This document shows positions 36,778-49,800 of a DNA stretch of 64,000 nt, one piece after another; within the stretch, counting starts at the first letter, position 1; every line of letters begins with the position of its first letter. The notes beneath the pieces were generated by a model that worked only from the letters and a program-made list of their open reading frames with translations, searched no databases and was not told the origin of the DNA. The DNA lies in the NCBI GenBank assembly GCA_012934845.2, contig WNNJ02002023.1, positions 22,836-86,835 on the forward strand, read 5' to 3'. A program made the translations under genes and the position numbers. The DNA is from Pomphorhynchus laevis. Taxonomy: Eukaryota; Acanthocephala; Palaeacanthocephala; Echinorhynchida; Pomphorhynchidae.

Positions 36778-38440
36778 TCATATTCTGATACATCGTCTGT
36801 TATTTATTAGTCAATTCATAAAAATTGACTTTTATTTTAGAATAGAATTAGAATAGAATTTATTTAGAGTGGCCTTTATGGTAAAATAGAACCATTTACA
36901 GGCCCACTATAAAAATTTAAAGACAAGTTTACGTCCGATGAAACAATTATTACAAGTCACTGTTCTATAATGGATAAAAAGGGTATAAAGGTTGAATTAG
37001 ATAATAAAACTATACCTATATTATATTGGAATCCAAAATTACATAAAAATCCAATAAAACCTAGGTTCATATGTAGTGCGTTTAAATGTACATTAAAACC
37101 ACTTTCTGTTTATATGAATAAAATACTTAAAGTAATTAAAGCACACTTTAAAAAATATTGCAAGGTAATCGAAATTAATACTGGTATAAAATACTATTTC
37201 AGTATTAATTCTACAAAAGAATTTTTAGAACAGACAAAAGGAATAAATTTTCAAAATATAAATACATACGATTTTAGTACTCTTTATACAAATCTAGATT
37301 TAGTAGATATTAAAGAAGCGTTAGTAAAATTAATTAATCTTATATTCGGAAAAGATATACATATATATGTTATAATAACTACAACGCCAATCTAACAAAA
37401 ATTAAACCATCAAGTAAATATAAATATATGGATAAAATTGAAATATTAGAATCCTTAAAATTATTTAAAGGTAGGACGTCTAAATTTAGACAAGTAAAAG
37501 GTGTTCCAATGGGTTGTAATAGTAGCCCAATTATAGCTGACTTGTTTTTAAGCTTTATAGAATATGAATTTGTTCATGACTGTGTAAAAACTAAATCCAA
37601 ACTATATAAATATATGAAATATATGTTTCGATATATTGATGATATATGTATTTAAGTCTAACAATTTTTATTCAAAAGGCGAACAAATTTATCCAGATAG
37701 TCTCATTCTTAATAAAACCAATGTTAATAATAGAACAGGTGTATATCTAGATGTAAACATTAAATTAACATTAACTAAAATTACTATTAATTTATATGGT
37801 AAAGATGACATATTTAAATTTACAAGAAACATATTTTTGCATGAGCATTCATGCATACCATATAATATAAAATATAATACATTAAATAATGAAATTTTAA
37901 GAATTGCAACAATATGTAATGATATTGGCTTTCTTCAAAATCATTTAAATAATTTAATAGATACATATTTTAAACTAGGTTACTATAAAAATAACATCAA
38001 GCAGAAAATAGTAAAATATATAAATCAACAAAATAATATTAAAAATAAATTTAAAAATCTTAAGCAAAACATTTTTATGGATAATAAATAATATACTTTG
38101 TATTAGAATAAGATGCTATATAATCAAATTTAATCAGAGGGAATACGTTCTTAACACGTATTTGGCCCCGCTGCTATGTTGGGTAGAGGAGTTAGGGGCC
38201 GAAACCTGATAGCATAGCAGTTCCTCCTGATGACCTCTAATCCTTATTCTGATACAACGTCTGTTATTTATTAGTCAATTCATAAAAATGACTTTTATTT
38301 TAAATTTCATTTTTTTATTTTAATTTTATTTAAATTATAGCAATTATTTATTTTATTATTTAATTATTAAATTTTGATTTAGCATTATAATATTTTGTTT
38401 ATTTTATAATTTTATTAAATACGTAGATTCAGTTAGCTGA
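36778..38440 (+). mobile_element. Penelope-like element with partial upstream terminal module
   Basis: A fragment of the terminal module (36,778-36,840) precedes the body in the same orientation, as expected for a PLE pseudo-LTR. After about 90 bp of other sequence the body starts near 36,930 with the codons for ETIITSHCSIMDKKGIKVEL, giving the reverse transcriptase: YWNPKLHKNPIKPRF, motif A YDFSTLYTNLD, motif B KGVPMGCNSSPIIADLF, motif C FRYIDDIC. It ends at about 38,091 and is followed by the full 3' module with its hairpin (38,142-38,162) and pseudoknot-like segment (38,164-38,220). The coding region has a small number of breaks. Its 3' part is nearly identical to the copy at 14.7 kb. Confidence 0.85.
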
Positions 38441-39514
38441 TTTGATTGATTTTAACGAAAATATTAAAATTGCAATGATACAAATAGTAAAAGAACAAAA
38501 AATTCTGATTAAATTCTAATTATTTATTCAGATTAGGTATTTTTACAAAAAATTACGTAATCTGCATAAACGATTCTTAATTGGTCAGTTTATTTTGTTT
38601 ACACAAAATAAACTGCCTCCATACATATGAGGATTGCCTTTTAATCCCCAAAGCAGTTATGCACACGACCTTTTAGAATGTATTTCGGTATTGGTATTTG
38701 GCATTTGAATTAAAATAATTTAGGTTTTTTTTGATTTGGAAACAGTATGTCTAAGGTTCATTTAAGTGCCCTAACTTTTAACTTTCAAACTTATATTTTT
38801 GACTTTTTCGGCTTCTTATAAAAGCGTCTTGTTATAATTTTCTTTTTTTTATAAAATCTAAAAATAATAAAATATTAAAAACATAATTTGAATATTAACA
38901 TCTACAACCATTAAAGGCAATTTTGAAAATATTATTATAATAATTGAATTCTCAATTATTTTAAATTATTCTTTTTGTTATTGCATATCTGAAATATTTT
39001 TTATATAAAAGTAAATTAATGTATTATTTTTGGTATTAAATTATTAATAAATTTACTGATGCCATAGTTTATTTTTTCTTAATAATTTTCATGGAGGTGC
39101 AACCTAAATAGACGATATTGTTCCCATTTAAAATACTCTAAAGTTGCATTTCCTGAAAATTAGTTTCACATATTTTCTTTGTTTGTGTCTTTGTGTAATT
39201 ATTACAATAAACCAGTAAAATGCTACAAAGAGCGAAATGCCGTCAGGTGTATTGACATAACAAATAGCTAGACAAAAATGTTTTATATTAAAACTTATGG
39301 CCTTTCCTCAAATTTGCAAATTTTATTTCTGTTGATGGTGAATTCAAGTAATCGTTAAGAACGACGTTTTTCCATTTTCCGTATGAATCATTTCATTAAT
39401 TTTTGAACTAAAAAGTAACATCACAGCAAGCTGTCGTTTTCCTCTGTTACTGCTGAGTTAATATGCAAATTGAATTGAATTAAATTGAATTTCACTGATT
39501 CTCGAAGGTTCCAA
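38441..39514. other. Intergenic AT-rich stretch upstream of the EF-hand gene
   Basis: No open frame or repeat array. A palindromic CAGTTTATTTTGTTTACACAAAATAAACTG lies at 38,586-38,615. Promoter elements of the downstream gene could not be identified. Confidence 0.45.
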
Positions 39515-40135
39515 ATGGGCAATTGGATAAGTAGCAATAGCGATAGTTCATCGACTGAATTTCTTGTAGATTATACTAGACTATATGAAGACGATATCGT
39601 CTTATTGTTAAATAATAGTCATTATAGCGAGTCGTTAATAAAACAATGGCACCGAGAATTTATAGCTGCCTTTCCTGACGGAAAGCTCAGTAAAGAAGAA
39701 TTAAAACGTACTATGCGTTCGTATTACAAAGGTCGGTTTTATATCCAATTTGAAAATGCCATCGATTCAATATTTAATTATTGTAATGAAGATGATGGAT
39801 ACATCAATTTTGTCGATTTTCTTGTGATTTTAAGTTTGCTGACAAGAAGAGCTTCTATTACAGACAAGCTAAAATTGGCATTTGCTTATTCCACATCCGA
39901 CGAAAATGAGGAATTGACAAATTCTGAAATAGCTGAGCTTGTCAACGGGTTGGGCAAACTAATGAGAAAACAAGTATATTCAGAATTAATTGATAAAGAA
40001 CCGTTGATTATCGAAGATTGGCTCAATACTAACTATCCCTACAACAGATTTAATAAAGCACAGTTTGTAAAAATGTGTTTGACAAATAAGAAACTCTGTG
40101 ATCTATTAGGATCACAATCTTTGCTGTTAATATAA
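39515..40135 (+). CDS. EF-hand calcium-sensor-like protein with N-myristoylation signal
   Basis: A single-exon ORF. The start at 39,515 is preferred to an upstream ATG at 39,485 because it gives MGNWISS, a match to the MGxxxS/T N-myristoylation signal used by neuronal-calcium-sensor proteins; the product is then 206 residues, close to that family's usual 190-200. EF-hand-like segments are FPDGKLSKEELKRTMRSYYK (near residue 58), NEDDGYINFVDFLVILSLL (near 95), and STSDENEELTNSEIAELV (near 130). None has the full set of calcium ligands: the second has a cysteine at loop position 1 and the third lacks the central glycine. It probably acts at membranes as a regulator with weak or no calcium binding. 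Polyadenylation signal at 40,223. Confidence 0.7.
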   Translation: MGNWISSNSDSSSTEFLVDYTRLYEDDIVLLLNNSHYSESLIKQWHREFIAAFPDGKLSKEELKRTMRSYYKGRFYIQFENAIDSIFNYCNEDDGYINFVDFLVILSLLTRRASITDKLKLAFAYSTSDENEELTNSEIAELVNGLGKLMRKQVYSELIDKEPLIIEDWLNTNYPYNRFNKAQFVKMCLTNKKLCDLLGSQSLLLI

Positions 40136-40222
40136 ATGAACAGTAACGGCTACTTTAAACTGCGTGATGGAAAACGTGTAATATTTGGTTTTATTTGTTT
40201 TACAGCTGCCTTCTTGAATATT

Positions 40223-40228
40223 TAATAA
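40223..40228 (+). terminator. Polyadenylation signal AATAAA of the EF-hand gene
   Basis: Canonical hexamer about 90 bp after the stop codon and followed by a T-rich stretch. Confidence 0.5.
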
Positions 40229-40539
40229 AATATTTTTATCTTTGATTACCGAACTAAACATTTACAAAAAAGCACCTTTATAAAGAGATGTGGACGTTTA
40301 TTTTACCAAAAAGTAAATACTACAACAGGCATGATTAATGCCTGTTGATTTCCTTTTTGAGTTTTACGCCTTTATACTTTTAATTCTATTGATTTTATTT
40401 TCTCATTTACTTTCTATTTATATTCTCATTTAGAATTTAGAATTTGTAAGTCACGGACCCTAACCTCTTGAAATTGATCACATTATCATACTTAATATAA
40501 ATAATAACCTATTTATTATAACAATTTCAATAGTAAATA

Positions 40540-40625
40540 TATATATTATATATTATATATGTTATATATTATATATGATATAAATAATATATAATATATA
40601 TGTATATAATATATATGCCGTATAT
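40540..40625. repeat. AT-rich microsatellite
   Basis: A run of TATAT/ATATTATAT units with strong self-complementarity. Confidence 0.85.
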
Positions 40626-40879
40626 TTGGAGAAAGCCTCTTTATGGTATATAATAAGCTTGCTGAAATAAGATGAAATGGTGAACTATTTTACGTATTTA
40701 TTAACTTATTTTAACGGATTGCTAGAATTACGGGTGTCGAAAGCGATACGTTTCAAAGTCTTCCAATCGTGATGTCATTGCCATTGGATGTAAACAAGGA
40801 TCAAAGGAAAGTTAGTTATTTTGATCGAAATTGTTATGAAGAGTAGTGAAACGGGCAAGATGAGACGATTATGTCGGGG

Positions 40880-43660
40880 GATGTCTCGTCGTCCCAATGA
40901 CTTCTCGACTTTCAACAATTCCAATTTCAGTCAAGGGCAGAAGCGGGACTGCACTTATCGACATTGGCTACATAACACCGATCGTCGATAGAGCCTTCGT
41001 AGATTCATTTTATAAACGGAATGCTAATATTCCAGACTTTGATATACGGATGATTTATTGCACAATCGACAAATATTCGTGTCCAAACATATGACAAAAA
41101 TATAGTGGTTAATTTCATAGTTAGTTATCAGCTATTAAGCGGAATTTATCTCATTTTTGGAATCGATGATATAATAGTAAAATTTGTTTTCCTAACACAA
41201 TTACAGAAATGGCAAATGCGAACGTAAGTGAAATTTCTAACGCAGCAAATGCAGAATAATTACTGGCCATACATATTTGATGGAAAGGGATGAGAAGTAG
41301 CATGAAAGTGGGAATATACACATGTGGAATTAATTAATAGTATTTCTCTTTACAATGGTCAGTAGAGGGCGTTGAAAGTGAATTCAACGAGATATACACC
41401 GATGGATTAGAGAAGCAATTTTAGTACGGTACCGAAAACCTGCGACTTGCGGAATTATTCCGCTAATGCCTGCTGTGATACACGAACATAATAATTAAGT
41501 CAGACCAGCGACATACTTTCCATAATTGAACGAATATATTGAATCTCATATGGGTATGGATGTGTAGCTATATAATTAAACTTCGAGAGATTGGATCAGA
41601 ACGCCTATAGGGAAGAATATTATTGATTTGAAATACTTCACAATTTGAAATATCAAATTGTAAGGTATATGGGTCAATGCTATTATTTAGCTAGACGTGA
41701 ATTTGGACTACGTTCAGCCCTTCGAATTCTCAATAAGATTCTACAGACAGTTTTTCAACAATGTTCGCCAATACAAAATGCAATCAAATGCTAATAGATG
41801 ACATTTCAATAGACACGACTATATGGTATCGTCGAAGAAGGGAATATTTCATTTAGAAAGATTTGGCCTTGAGGCAAAAGAGACAAGCAGTATCGTAAAT
41901 ACTCGTTTTCTTGGACTGAATAGTGAGGAACGTTGTCGAGTTCAACAGTGAAAATCAAATTCTAGATACAGGTTATTATTTTACATCCGAAGTGAACCCT
42001 CGTCAATTATTTTCAATTTGATCGCTTGCAGTTACATTAGGCGACTTTATAAAGGAAATATATGTGAAAAGGAAAGATCGATAGACCTTTCATTTTAGAA
42101 GAAAAGGTCGATACCTATGTGAAAAAACCATAGTAAGTTTTGATGTCGGTAGAGCAAAATGATTATGCGCGATGTAAATGACCACTTCACAGTGGTGATT
42201 GCATTGTAGAATACATTCCATGGTTACGAAAGGATAATGCAAGGTTGCATATAAATATATCTGAACTGGATTCAATGGTTCGAGGAGTAAATATGGTATT
42301 GAAATGAAGTGTTAAGTAACTTAATATCTACTGCCACTCAGTTACCGTTGTTTCTTGGGTGAGGTGTTCTTGACCAAAATTGTTGAATAAAGACAAATAA
42401 CGTATCTGAAACGTTCGTTCGGCGTCGATTAGAAGTGATAAGACTTACTACAGAAAAATACGGAATGAATGTATCGGTTCATTATGTCTAGTCTCGGAAT
42501 AATTAAGCATATAAACTTCCACGAGTGCCCAAATCATGACTAGGATATATTCAGTAATCTCGATATCTACGCAGATGGTATAAATAAATTACACTCACCA
42601 CGTCTTTTTTTGTGGTAGATTGGATCCTAAGATTTGCGAGAATAGCGAAAAAAATATGCTAGGCGTAATGACTTAAAGCAATGCATTCAATGTAGAATAA
42701 TCTATGTGGCACCCTTCGATTATCGGCAGACAATCTTAGATTCGTCAACAATTGAGAATGCTTAGTGATTGACACAACACGTTATCGTCAACGACTTTAT
42801 CTCACTCTGGTAGATTGTGGTCATCGTCGCTTTGCTATATGGCGGCAAAGTTGGCGAAAAACCCTATAAATAATATTTGAAACCTAAAATCAAATAGAGC
42901 GCATTCCTCCACTTGAGCTACTCGATGATAACAGCGCTTGTTTCTGTCGAATTTGCTTAAGATGTGTTACGATGTGTCTTACTCTGGTAGATTGAAATAC
43001 GAGTCGCTTTGCGGCATTGCTACAAATTAAGCGAGAAACTTCACAAATAATATTTAACACTTTAAATTAAATATTTTGCTAGCGCGGACTTTCACTTGAG
43101 CTACTCACTGATAACTTTGCCTTAAGATGGGTTGCAAGTAAGTTGAATGTGCTTTTGAAGTTTAATCACTATATAAACCACGAGGAAACGAAATTTGTGA
43201 AATATACAACGACACAATAAAGAGAAAGGCCGCGAGTGGTAATAGTGATCCGATAGATGCAATATTTTAATGCATCTTGTCTTCTATTATTAGAAAATAT
43301 TTAGATCGTTATCCTATCACTCTACTGTACAAATACTAGTAAAGATATCTACAAGTTGCTCGAAGAATTCAATCAGAGCATGAAGAGAAACCAGAATATT
43401 CGCTGCCTAAGAATCAGGAAGTATGGGTAATTCCATATTATGGGTAAAAAGATACTGTTTCTAGAAATGCTACGCCTTGGACGATTGAATTTGATGATAT
43501 GCCTATATATTCATGTGATGTGATAGAAATGAAAATACATAATTCGATAGTGATAATCAAGAAGACGCTGTTCTTTCTCCGATATCGCCTAGACCAGGAC
43601 AAAGGATTAAGTAACTTGTACGATTATAAGATAACGAGGTTGATGTATCACGATTGTAAT
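40880..43660 (+). mobile_element. Probable LTR-retrotransposon fossil
   Basis: An open stretch near 40,897-41,094 resembles a retropepsin (VKGRSGTALIDIGYITPIVD). Weak traces of pol-like sequence follow at 41,640-42,540, and a block near 43,380-43,600 resembles the C-terminal end of such a polyprotein. The region has a balanced base composition unlike its AT-rich flanks. It is very decayed, with too many breaks to count, and no terminal repeats were found. The identification is tentative. Confidence 0.35.
42799..43115. repeat. Degenerate tandem duplication of about 165 bp
   Basis: TTACTCTGGTAGATTG...TCGCTTTGC...AATAATATTT...CACTTGAGCTACTC(G/A)(A/C)TGATAAC occurs twice in a row, at about 42,799-42,943 and 42,970-43,113, with considerable divergence. 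Confidence 0.6.
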
Positions 43661-43842
43661 TATAACATAATGTAATTATATGGTAATATATGTAATATTA
43701 TAATATAATATAATTTTAATTGATTTTATGTTTTTGTATTTCAAATAAAGTAAATTTGTTTTGTAATTTCCAACTATACAATAATGAGTAGATCCCAAAT
43801 ACTTAATTAAATTCGTGTCAACTCTTTTCCCATTCTATTGTG

Positions 43843-46800
43843 TTATTTAAATTTGCGCCAATGAAACACGTCTGTATTTGAAACAAAAACAATGAGTAAT
43901 ACAATGTTAATTTCTAAATCCAGGACAGATATCCAACAATGTAGAATCGGTAGTCGGCACATACAGGCAACCTTAATCGTTGTTAAAATATAAAGTTGTA
44001 AAATACATTTGCAGCACTTACTTGCAAAACAGGCTGTTATAAGGTTAGTTGCAATGGCGATTAGCAGTGCTTTTACTACATACTTGTTAAAGACGTGTGT
44101 TTTAGTCGGCGCCAGGACACTTAAAGATCCCAGCACAATGGCAATTGATGATATATTTGAAAATCCACAAAGTGCATATGTCATTACAACTACAGATTTG
44201 TCCTATAAAGAATATATTTCGTCTTTTTAGGTATTTCGATTTAATAAATTATCATATATTTACTCTTTCAATATTTATTCGTAGCATTTGAAATAAAACT
44301 TAATTAAAAATTCAAAATATTTCAACGAAAAAGTTAAAAATTAAATTATAGCGATACCACATTTGGATAATTATTTTAATATTTTATTCACAAATAATTT
44401 TTTCATGAGAAAATAATATTTTTTATATGCCAATAGTGGATAGATTATAATTTCATAATAAAATCAATCAATGAAAAAAGCGGGTTTGAGTTATCGTCAG
44501 CTGCCTCCAGCACGGCCGCTGCAATGCGATATTCAGGCGTTGTAGGAAAAATATGCCGGCTCGTTAGTCGACACTGGATCGGATTAGAAGACTTCGCAGC
44601 TATTTCGGAAAGGCGGCGGAGCTTGGACCTACAGCTCCGAACGTCTCGATTAATAGCGGGACAAAAATATACATGCTTGGGTCGAGGCCTCTGTATTTGC
44701 AACATTTAGCTTCCGCTGCCGAATTGGCGACTTCGCCGGCGTTGATAACTGCCAGCCTCATGTTGGTAGGAACCTGTGTGTTTAGGCGGGTAAAATTCCA
44801 CACGGGTTCTATCCGAGCGTCAAGAAAGATGGCACCGTCTGGTCTCTTAACGTCATCACGAGTGAGTCCGGTAGGGTCGAGTCGCGATGAGACTTCTATT
44901 CCGGAAAGTGATGAACGGATCAATCCGTTTACTACGACATGGTGGGCGTGACGAGCAGTGGAGCGCCGGCAGTCCAGGCTGTGAATTGCCGAGCTGTCAG
45001 AGTAGGAGCCGCAATCACAACGGAATGGGGTGGATAATTTAACGCTTGTGCGAAGGTCAACGGCGACCGTGATTGTTTGGTCGTCGAGTTGTGTTACGAC
45101 GGCACGGTCTGTAGAACTAGGAGAGAGGCGCCTGCAGAACTTGACGAAGACCTAATAATCTCGCTCAGTCTGATGGTTCATGGAAGGGTTCCAGAAGTCC
45201 ATTAAAAACTGATTTGAAGTATATGGATAACCAGCGTTTTTGTATGTTTAGGTTCGTTGGAACCTCCGACCCGAATTCATCAGTCAATATCTCACAGGCC
45301 TAGAGAAAATTATGATCGCTTTGGCGGCATGGCGGCGAAGCGAATATGAAACCTTCCATCATGATATCCAGAAACTGCAGTGTCCGAGATGCTCTCAGGC
45401 ATGTTTATCAGAGGATCGCTTTGACGACGTGAATGCATAAATAATTTAAAAATTATTTGAAATTTAAAATACTAAATTTATAATACTATTTTGTATTTAA
45501 ATACTAAATTTAAATACATACATTTGTAAAACCCTCAATAAAAATGCCAGATTAACACGATTTTTAAATTATTTTTTTTTGAAATCCTTAAACGTGTGAA
45601 AAATGGAGCTTTTCATATACGAAAAGCCCTACGTTTTAAGTGAACAACCATATGTTATTGACATAATAAATAAAAGTCGTCGTTCGATGAACATATTCTT
45701 AAATGCTTATCGAATGAGATAAAAACACAATCTACCATGATATTTCCTAACGATAAACGAAGAATTCATCTATGAGGTAATAAAACATTTGAAACAAGAA
45801 ATCAAACATTCCAAATACGAAACAATCATTCGGTACTCCGCACTGAAAATTGCAGTTTCACACATTTTTTAAATAATAAAAAATTGTGAATGTTTGAACT
45901 TCTTAAATGTGTGAAAATAGGCTTCCAATGTTCTTAAAGTGGCGACCTTTTTTCAGATATGAGTAGCTGACGAGGAAGTTATCATAATGTTAACCATTCG
46001 AAACATAAGCATGTGAATGTTTATGAAGGTTAGTAATTTCAAGGAAAAATATACATATTTCTTGAATTTAAGGAGAGTGAGACTATTTCGCGTGAATTTC
46101 TTGTAAAATATGTAAGCCAGACGCGAAAGAATGACGAATGCCGTTTCGTCATCACAATGACTCATCAGTGCCCGTCCTCCTCTGCATCCAGTAGTGGGAG
46201 GGATCTGGCACTGATGAGTCATTGTGATGACGAAGCGGCATAAGTTATTCTTTCGCGCCTGGCTTACATGTTTTACATATTTCTTGATTTAGTAAAACTA
46301 TTCAATTATCCTCATCAAATTATTGTTTTCAAACGCTTTTATGTCATTATGCGAAACTAGAATTTTCATTAATTTCGAGTAATTTGGATTTATTCAAATA
46401 AAAATAACCTTTTTTGTCATTAAAGATAAATGTAACACATCAGCATTTGTGGATTTAAATTAACTAAAATGTGATAATATATTCTATAGAGTTTTAATAA
46501 TAAAATGCATTTATGCATTTTACCCAGATACTTTACACCAAATTATAGATCAATAATCCCGTTGTATAACCATAGAATATTAAGTTTAAAATTTCATTTT
46601 ATCTTTGTATGTTAGCTTTAGTAATCACCGTTGAGATCACCAAGAATTAAAAGTAAGTTACTGTCATGACTAAGACGGAATTCACTTTAAAAACAACATT
46701 TATATGCAAAAATACGTTTTTCTTAAATTCTTTCACAACCAAAATGCCATTTCATTCAAAACAAAGCACTGCTTGCGTAAATATGTAATTTTTACGGAAA

Positions 46801-49800
46801 AATGTAATTTTAAAGTGTCTCACAATAGAATTCATTTATGAGGTAATAAAACATTTGAAACACGAAATCAAACATTCCAGATACGAAACCAATCATTCGG
46901 TACTCCTCACTGAAAATTACAGTTTCAGTTGTCTCACCATGAGAAAGATGAAGATAATATAAATGTCATAGACGATGGATAAGTTAAATACGATGAAAAA
47001 CACAGACGTTAGAAAATACGAAGGTAATGCAGAAGACGAAGCTATAAATAAAACTATATATGCGAGATTATCATCGTCAACAGCTTGGTTCCCCCTAACT
47101 GAAATGACTTGTTTTCCAAACAATTACAATGAGAACTACATAAAATCACGTAAAATCGAAATAACAAAAAGTTAAAAGAGAAGAAACATAAGTGCTAACT
47201 AAGAATTAAATCAGTGCCACTAAACTGCTCTGCCGAGTTATGAATGTCTCAACTGCGCTGACCTTGGCTGCAGTGTGGAGTTTCGAGGCTTAAGTATTTT
47301 TAGAAGGAGGCAGTAAAGGTCTTTTTCGGATAGGATGAACAATGATTTGGAGAAGGTTCGGTATTTCGAACAGAACGCAGGTATAAAGCTAATGCAATTA
47401 GACCTTTTGCCTCGGTATGTAAGAACCATATCCTCACGAGTTGTACTGCACTCTCATTCTCTAGTTACTAACAACGAAGAGTTGCTCAACTGACGATGAA
47501 GAAGAATGTGAATATAAAGTTGAACATGTATGTTAGGTATTGAGGTTAATTAGTGTTCCAACCGTATTGTTCATCAAGATATGAACGAAGTAGCAATTTG
47601 AAAATTTTAGAATTACTTGATAGAAGATGAAAAATTTCAATAGAGAGTAAACAACTATTCATTACTTTAAATAGTTGATAATGATCCATTATTGATAAAT
47701 AATTATTGGATCTGGATCAAAGTAAAGAGGAAATTATTTTTGATATTTCGCTAACTGCTGCTAGCATCTTCAGAAGTTATTTTCATCTTTTTGACAAACA
47801 CATTTATTAAATATAAATATAATTATTGGAGCTGGATCAAAGTAAAGAGGAAATTATTTTTAATATTTCGCTAACTTCTGTTAGCATCTTCAGAAAATTA
47901 CAATATGAATATTACTTTTTATGAATTACGGAATTTAGCGGAATATCAAAAATAATTTCGTATTTTCTTTGATCCAGCTCCAATAATTATTTACTATTTA
48001 TTACAATCACACATTATATTTTCTAAAAAATATAAAGTAATTAATGACTCATTAAACACTTACATCCAACAATATAAAGCTGGAGTTATGCAATTGACAG
48101 CTACTATTCGTTCCGTTGTTCAAAATTAAATCTCTAGTTGAAATGATGTTTCCGAGATCAGAGAATGCTTTAAACTAGAACATAAAATACTACAGATACG
48201 TGAGTGTCAAATCGCACAATCATATTAAAATCTTATTAATCAGATTAATTGATTAATCAAATTAATTTATTGGAAATGAATACTTTAAGAAATGAATACT
48301 TTATTGGTTTATAAGAACAAATCAAACAAAATAAGCATATTTCATAATAATGTATTGAAATATAAATGCGATTTATTTTAGCTATTGGTGGATATCACAA
48401 TATTAGATATTGTAATATTATTGTATTATTGTATATATTATTAATATTCTAATATTATTAATATTGTAATATATTATTAATATTGTAATATTAATATTAT
48501 CGATATTGAATATGGTAATATTTTATAAGGTGATTACTAGTATATAATATAGATAATATTCGATAATATTATATAATATTAGACAATATTAGATAATATA
48601 TAATATCAGCTAATATCATATAATCAATATTAGATAATTTCATAAAAAATTAGTGAAAATTAGAAAAATTTATGATTTCTAGTAAAATAAATAATTGATG
48701 AATAAAATAGCAATTTAGTGTTGGATCTAAATAACATCAACCAGAGATGCAATTAGCGGACTATATACAAATAATAAAGGCAGCAATGCAGTGTGAATTT
48801 CCTTTGTTTCATTTTAAAAACTAGAATAACCGTAACAGTTTAAAATATTAATCATATCAAATAAAGATATTTTACTGACTGTTTAAGAGTGTTTCCAATT
48901 TTATCATTTAGATGTTGGCGGTTGCAACAGGTGACTGGGATTCATATAGTATGCTTATAAATAAATCTTACTTTAAATATACCATCATACTTGTGATATA
49001 TTTAAAACAAGCTTTATATATAATATCTATAAATATATTTAAACAAGAAATAAATGTAGCGATTTTTATGATTGTTATATGCAATAAATTGTATAATATT
49101 ATAAGATACGAGTATATTTTAATTATAATATTACGAATTTTAATTTATATACGAATTTCAAGAAATTATAATATTTGTTTCATTTTTAAATCAAATATAT
49201 TGTTAATATATTATATATGTTATAATATTATATATATTATATCTTAATAATTTATAATATGTAAGATTATTTATTAATATTATATTATAATATATATTAG
49301 TATATTATATATTATATATATTTAAAAAAATATATCCAGCTGAAAAAATTTTAAACTGAAGAAGATGTTGAATCGAAAAGCGTATTGTTGTTGTATCCTG
49401 TTATTAAAAATAACATTGAAAATAAATACTTTACAGTTTCTATAAATGCGATTTATTTTAGCTATTTGTGGTTATCACAATATCAGATATTGTAATATTA
49501 TTCTATTATTGTATATATTATTAATATTATAATATTATTAATATTGAAATATATTATTAATATTGTGATATTAATATTATCGATATTGAATATGGTAATA
49601 TTTTATAAGGTGATTACTAGTATATAATATAGATAATATTCGATAATAGTATATAATATTAGACAATATTAGATAATATATAATATAAGCTAATATCATA
49701 TAATCAATATTAGATAATTTCATAAAAAATTACATTAATGATATTATTTAATAATAATGTAAATAATAATATTATGTAAATTTTATAATTATAATAATTA

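Noticed and set aside
44009-44230. Plus-strand ORF of 73 codons
   Set aside because: It is the antisense of the SLC28 exon encoding TYALCGF; the minus-strand reading matches the family.
46620-46700. Possible endonuclease motif (LILGDLNGDY on the minus strand)
   Set aside because: It is isolated, with no other endonuclease or reverse transcriptase motif nearby.
48912-49247. ORF of 111 codons rich in I, Y and N
   Set aside because: Low-complexity translation of AT-rich DNA between the duplicated 292-bp repeats; it has no domain and no codon bias.
48361-49732. LTR element with 292-bp terminal repeats
   Set aside because: No coding sequence, primer-binding site, polypurine tract or target duplication was seen; a local duplication is simpler.
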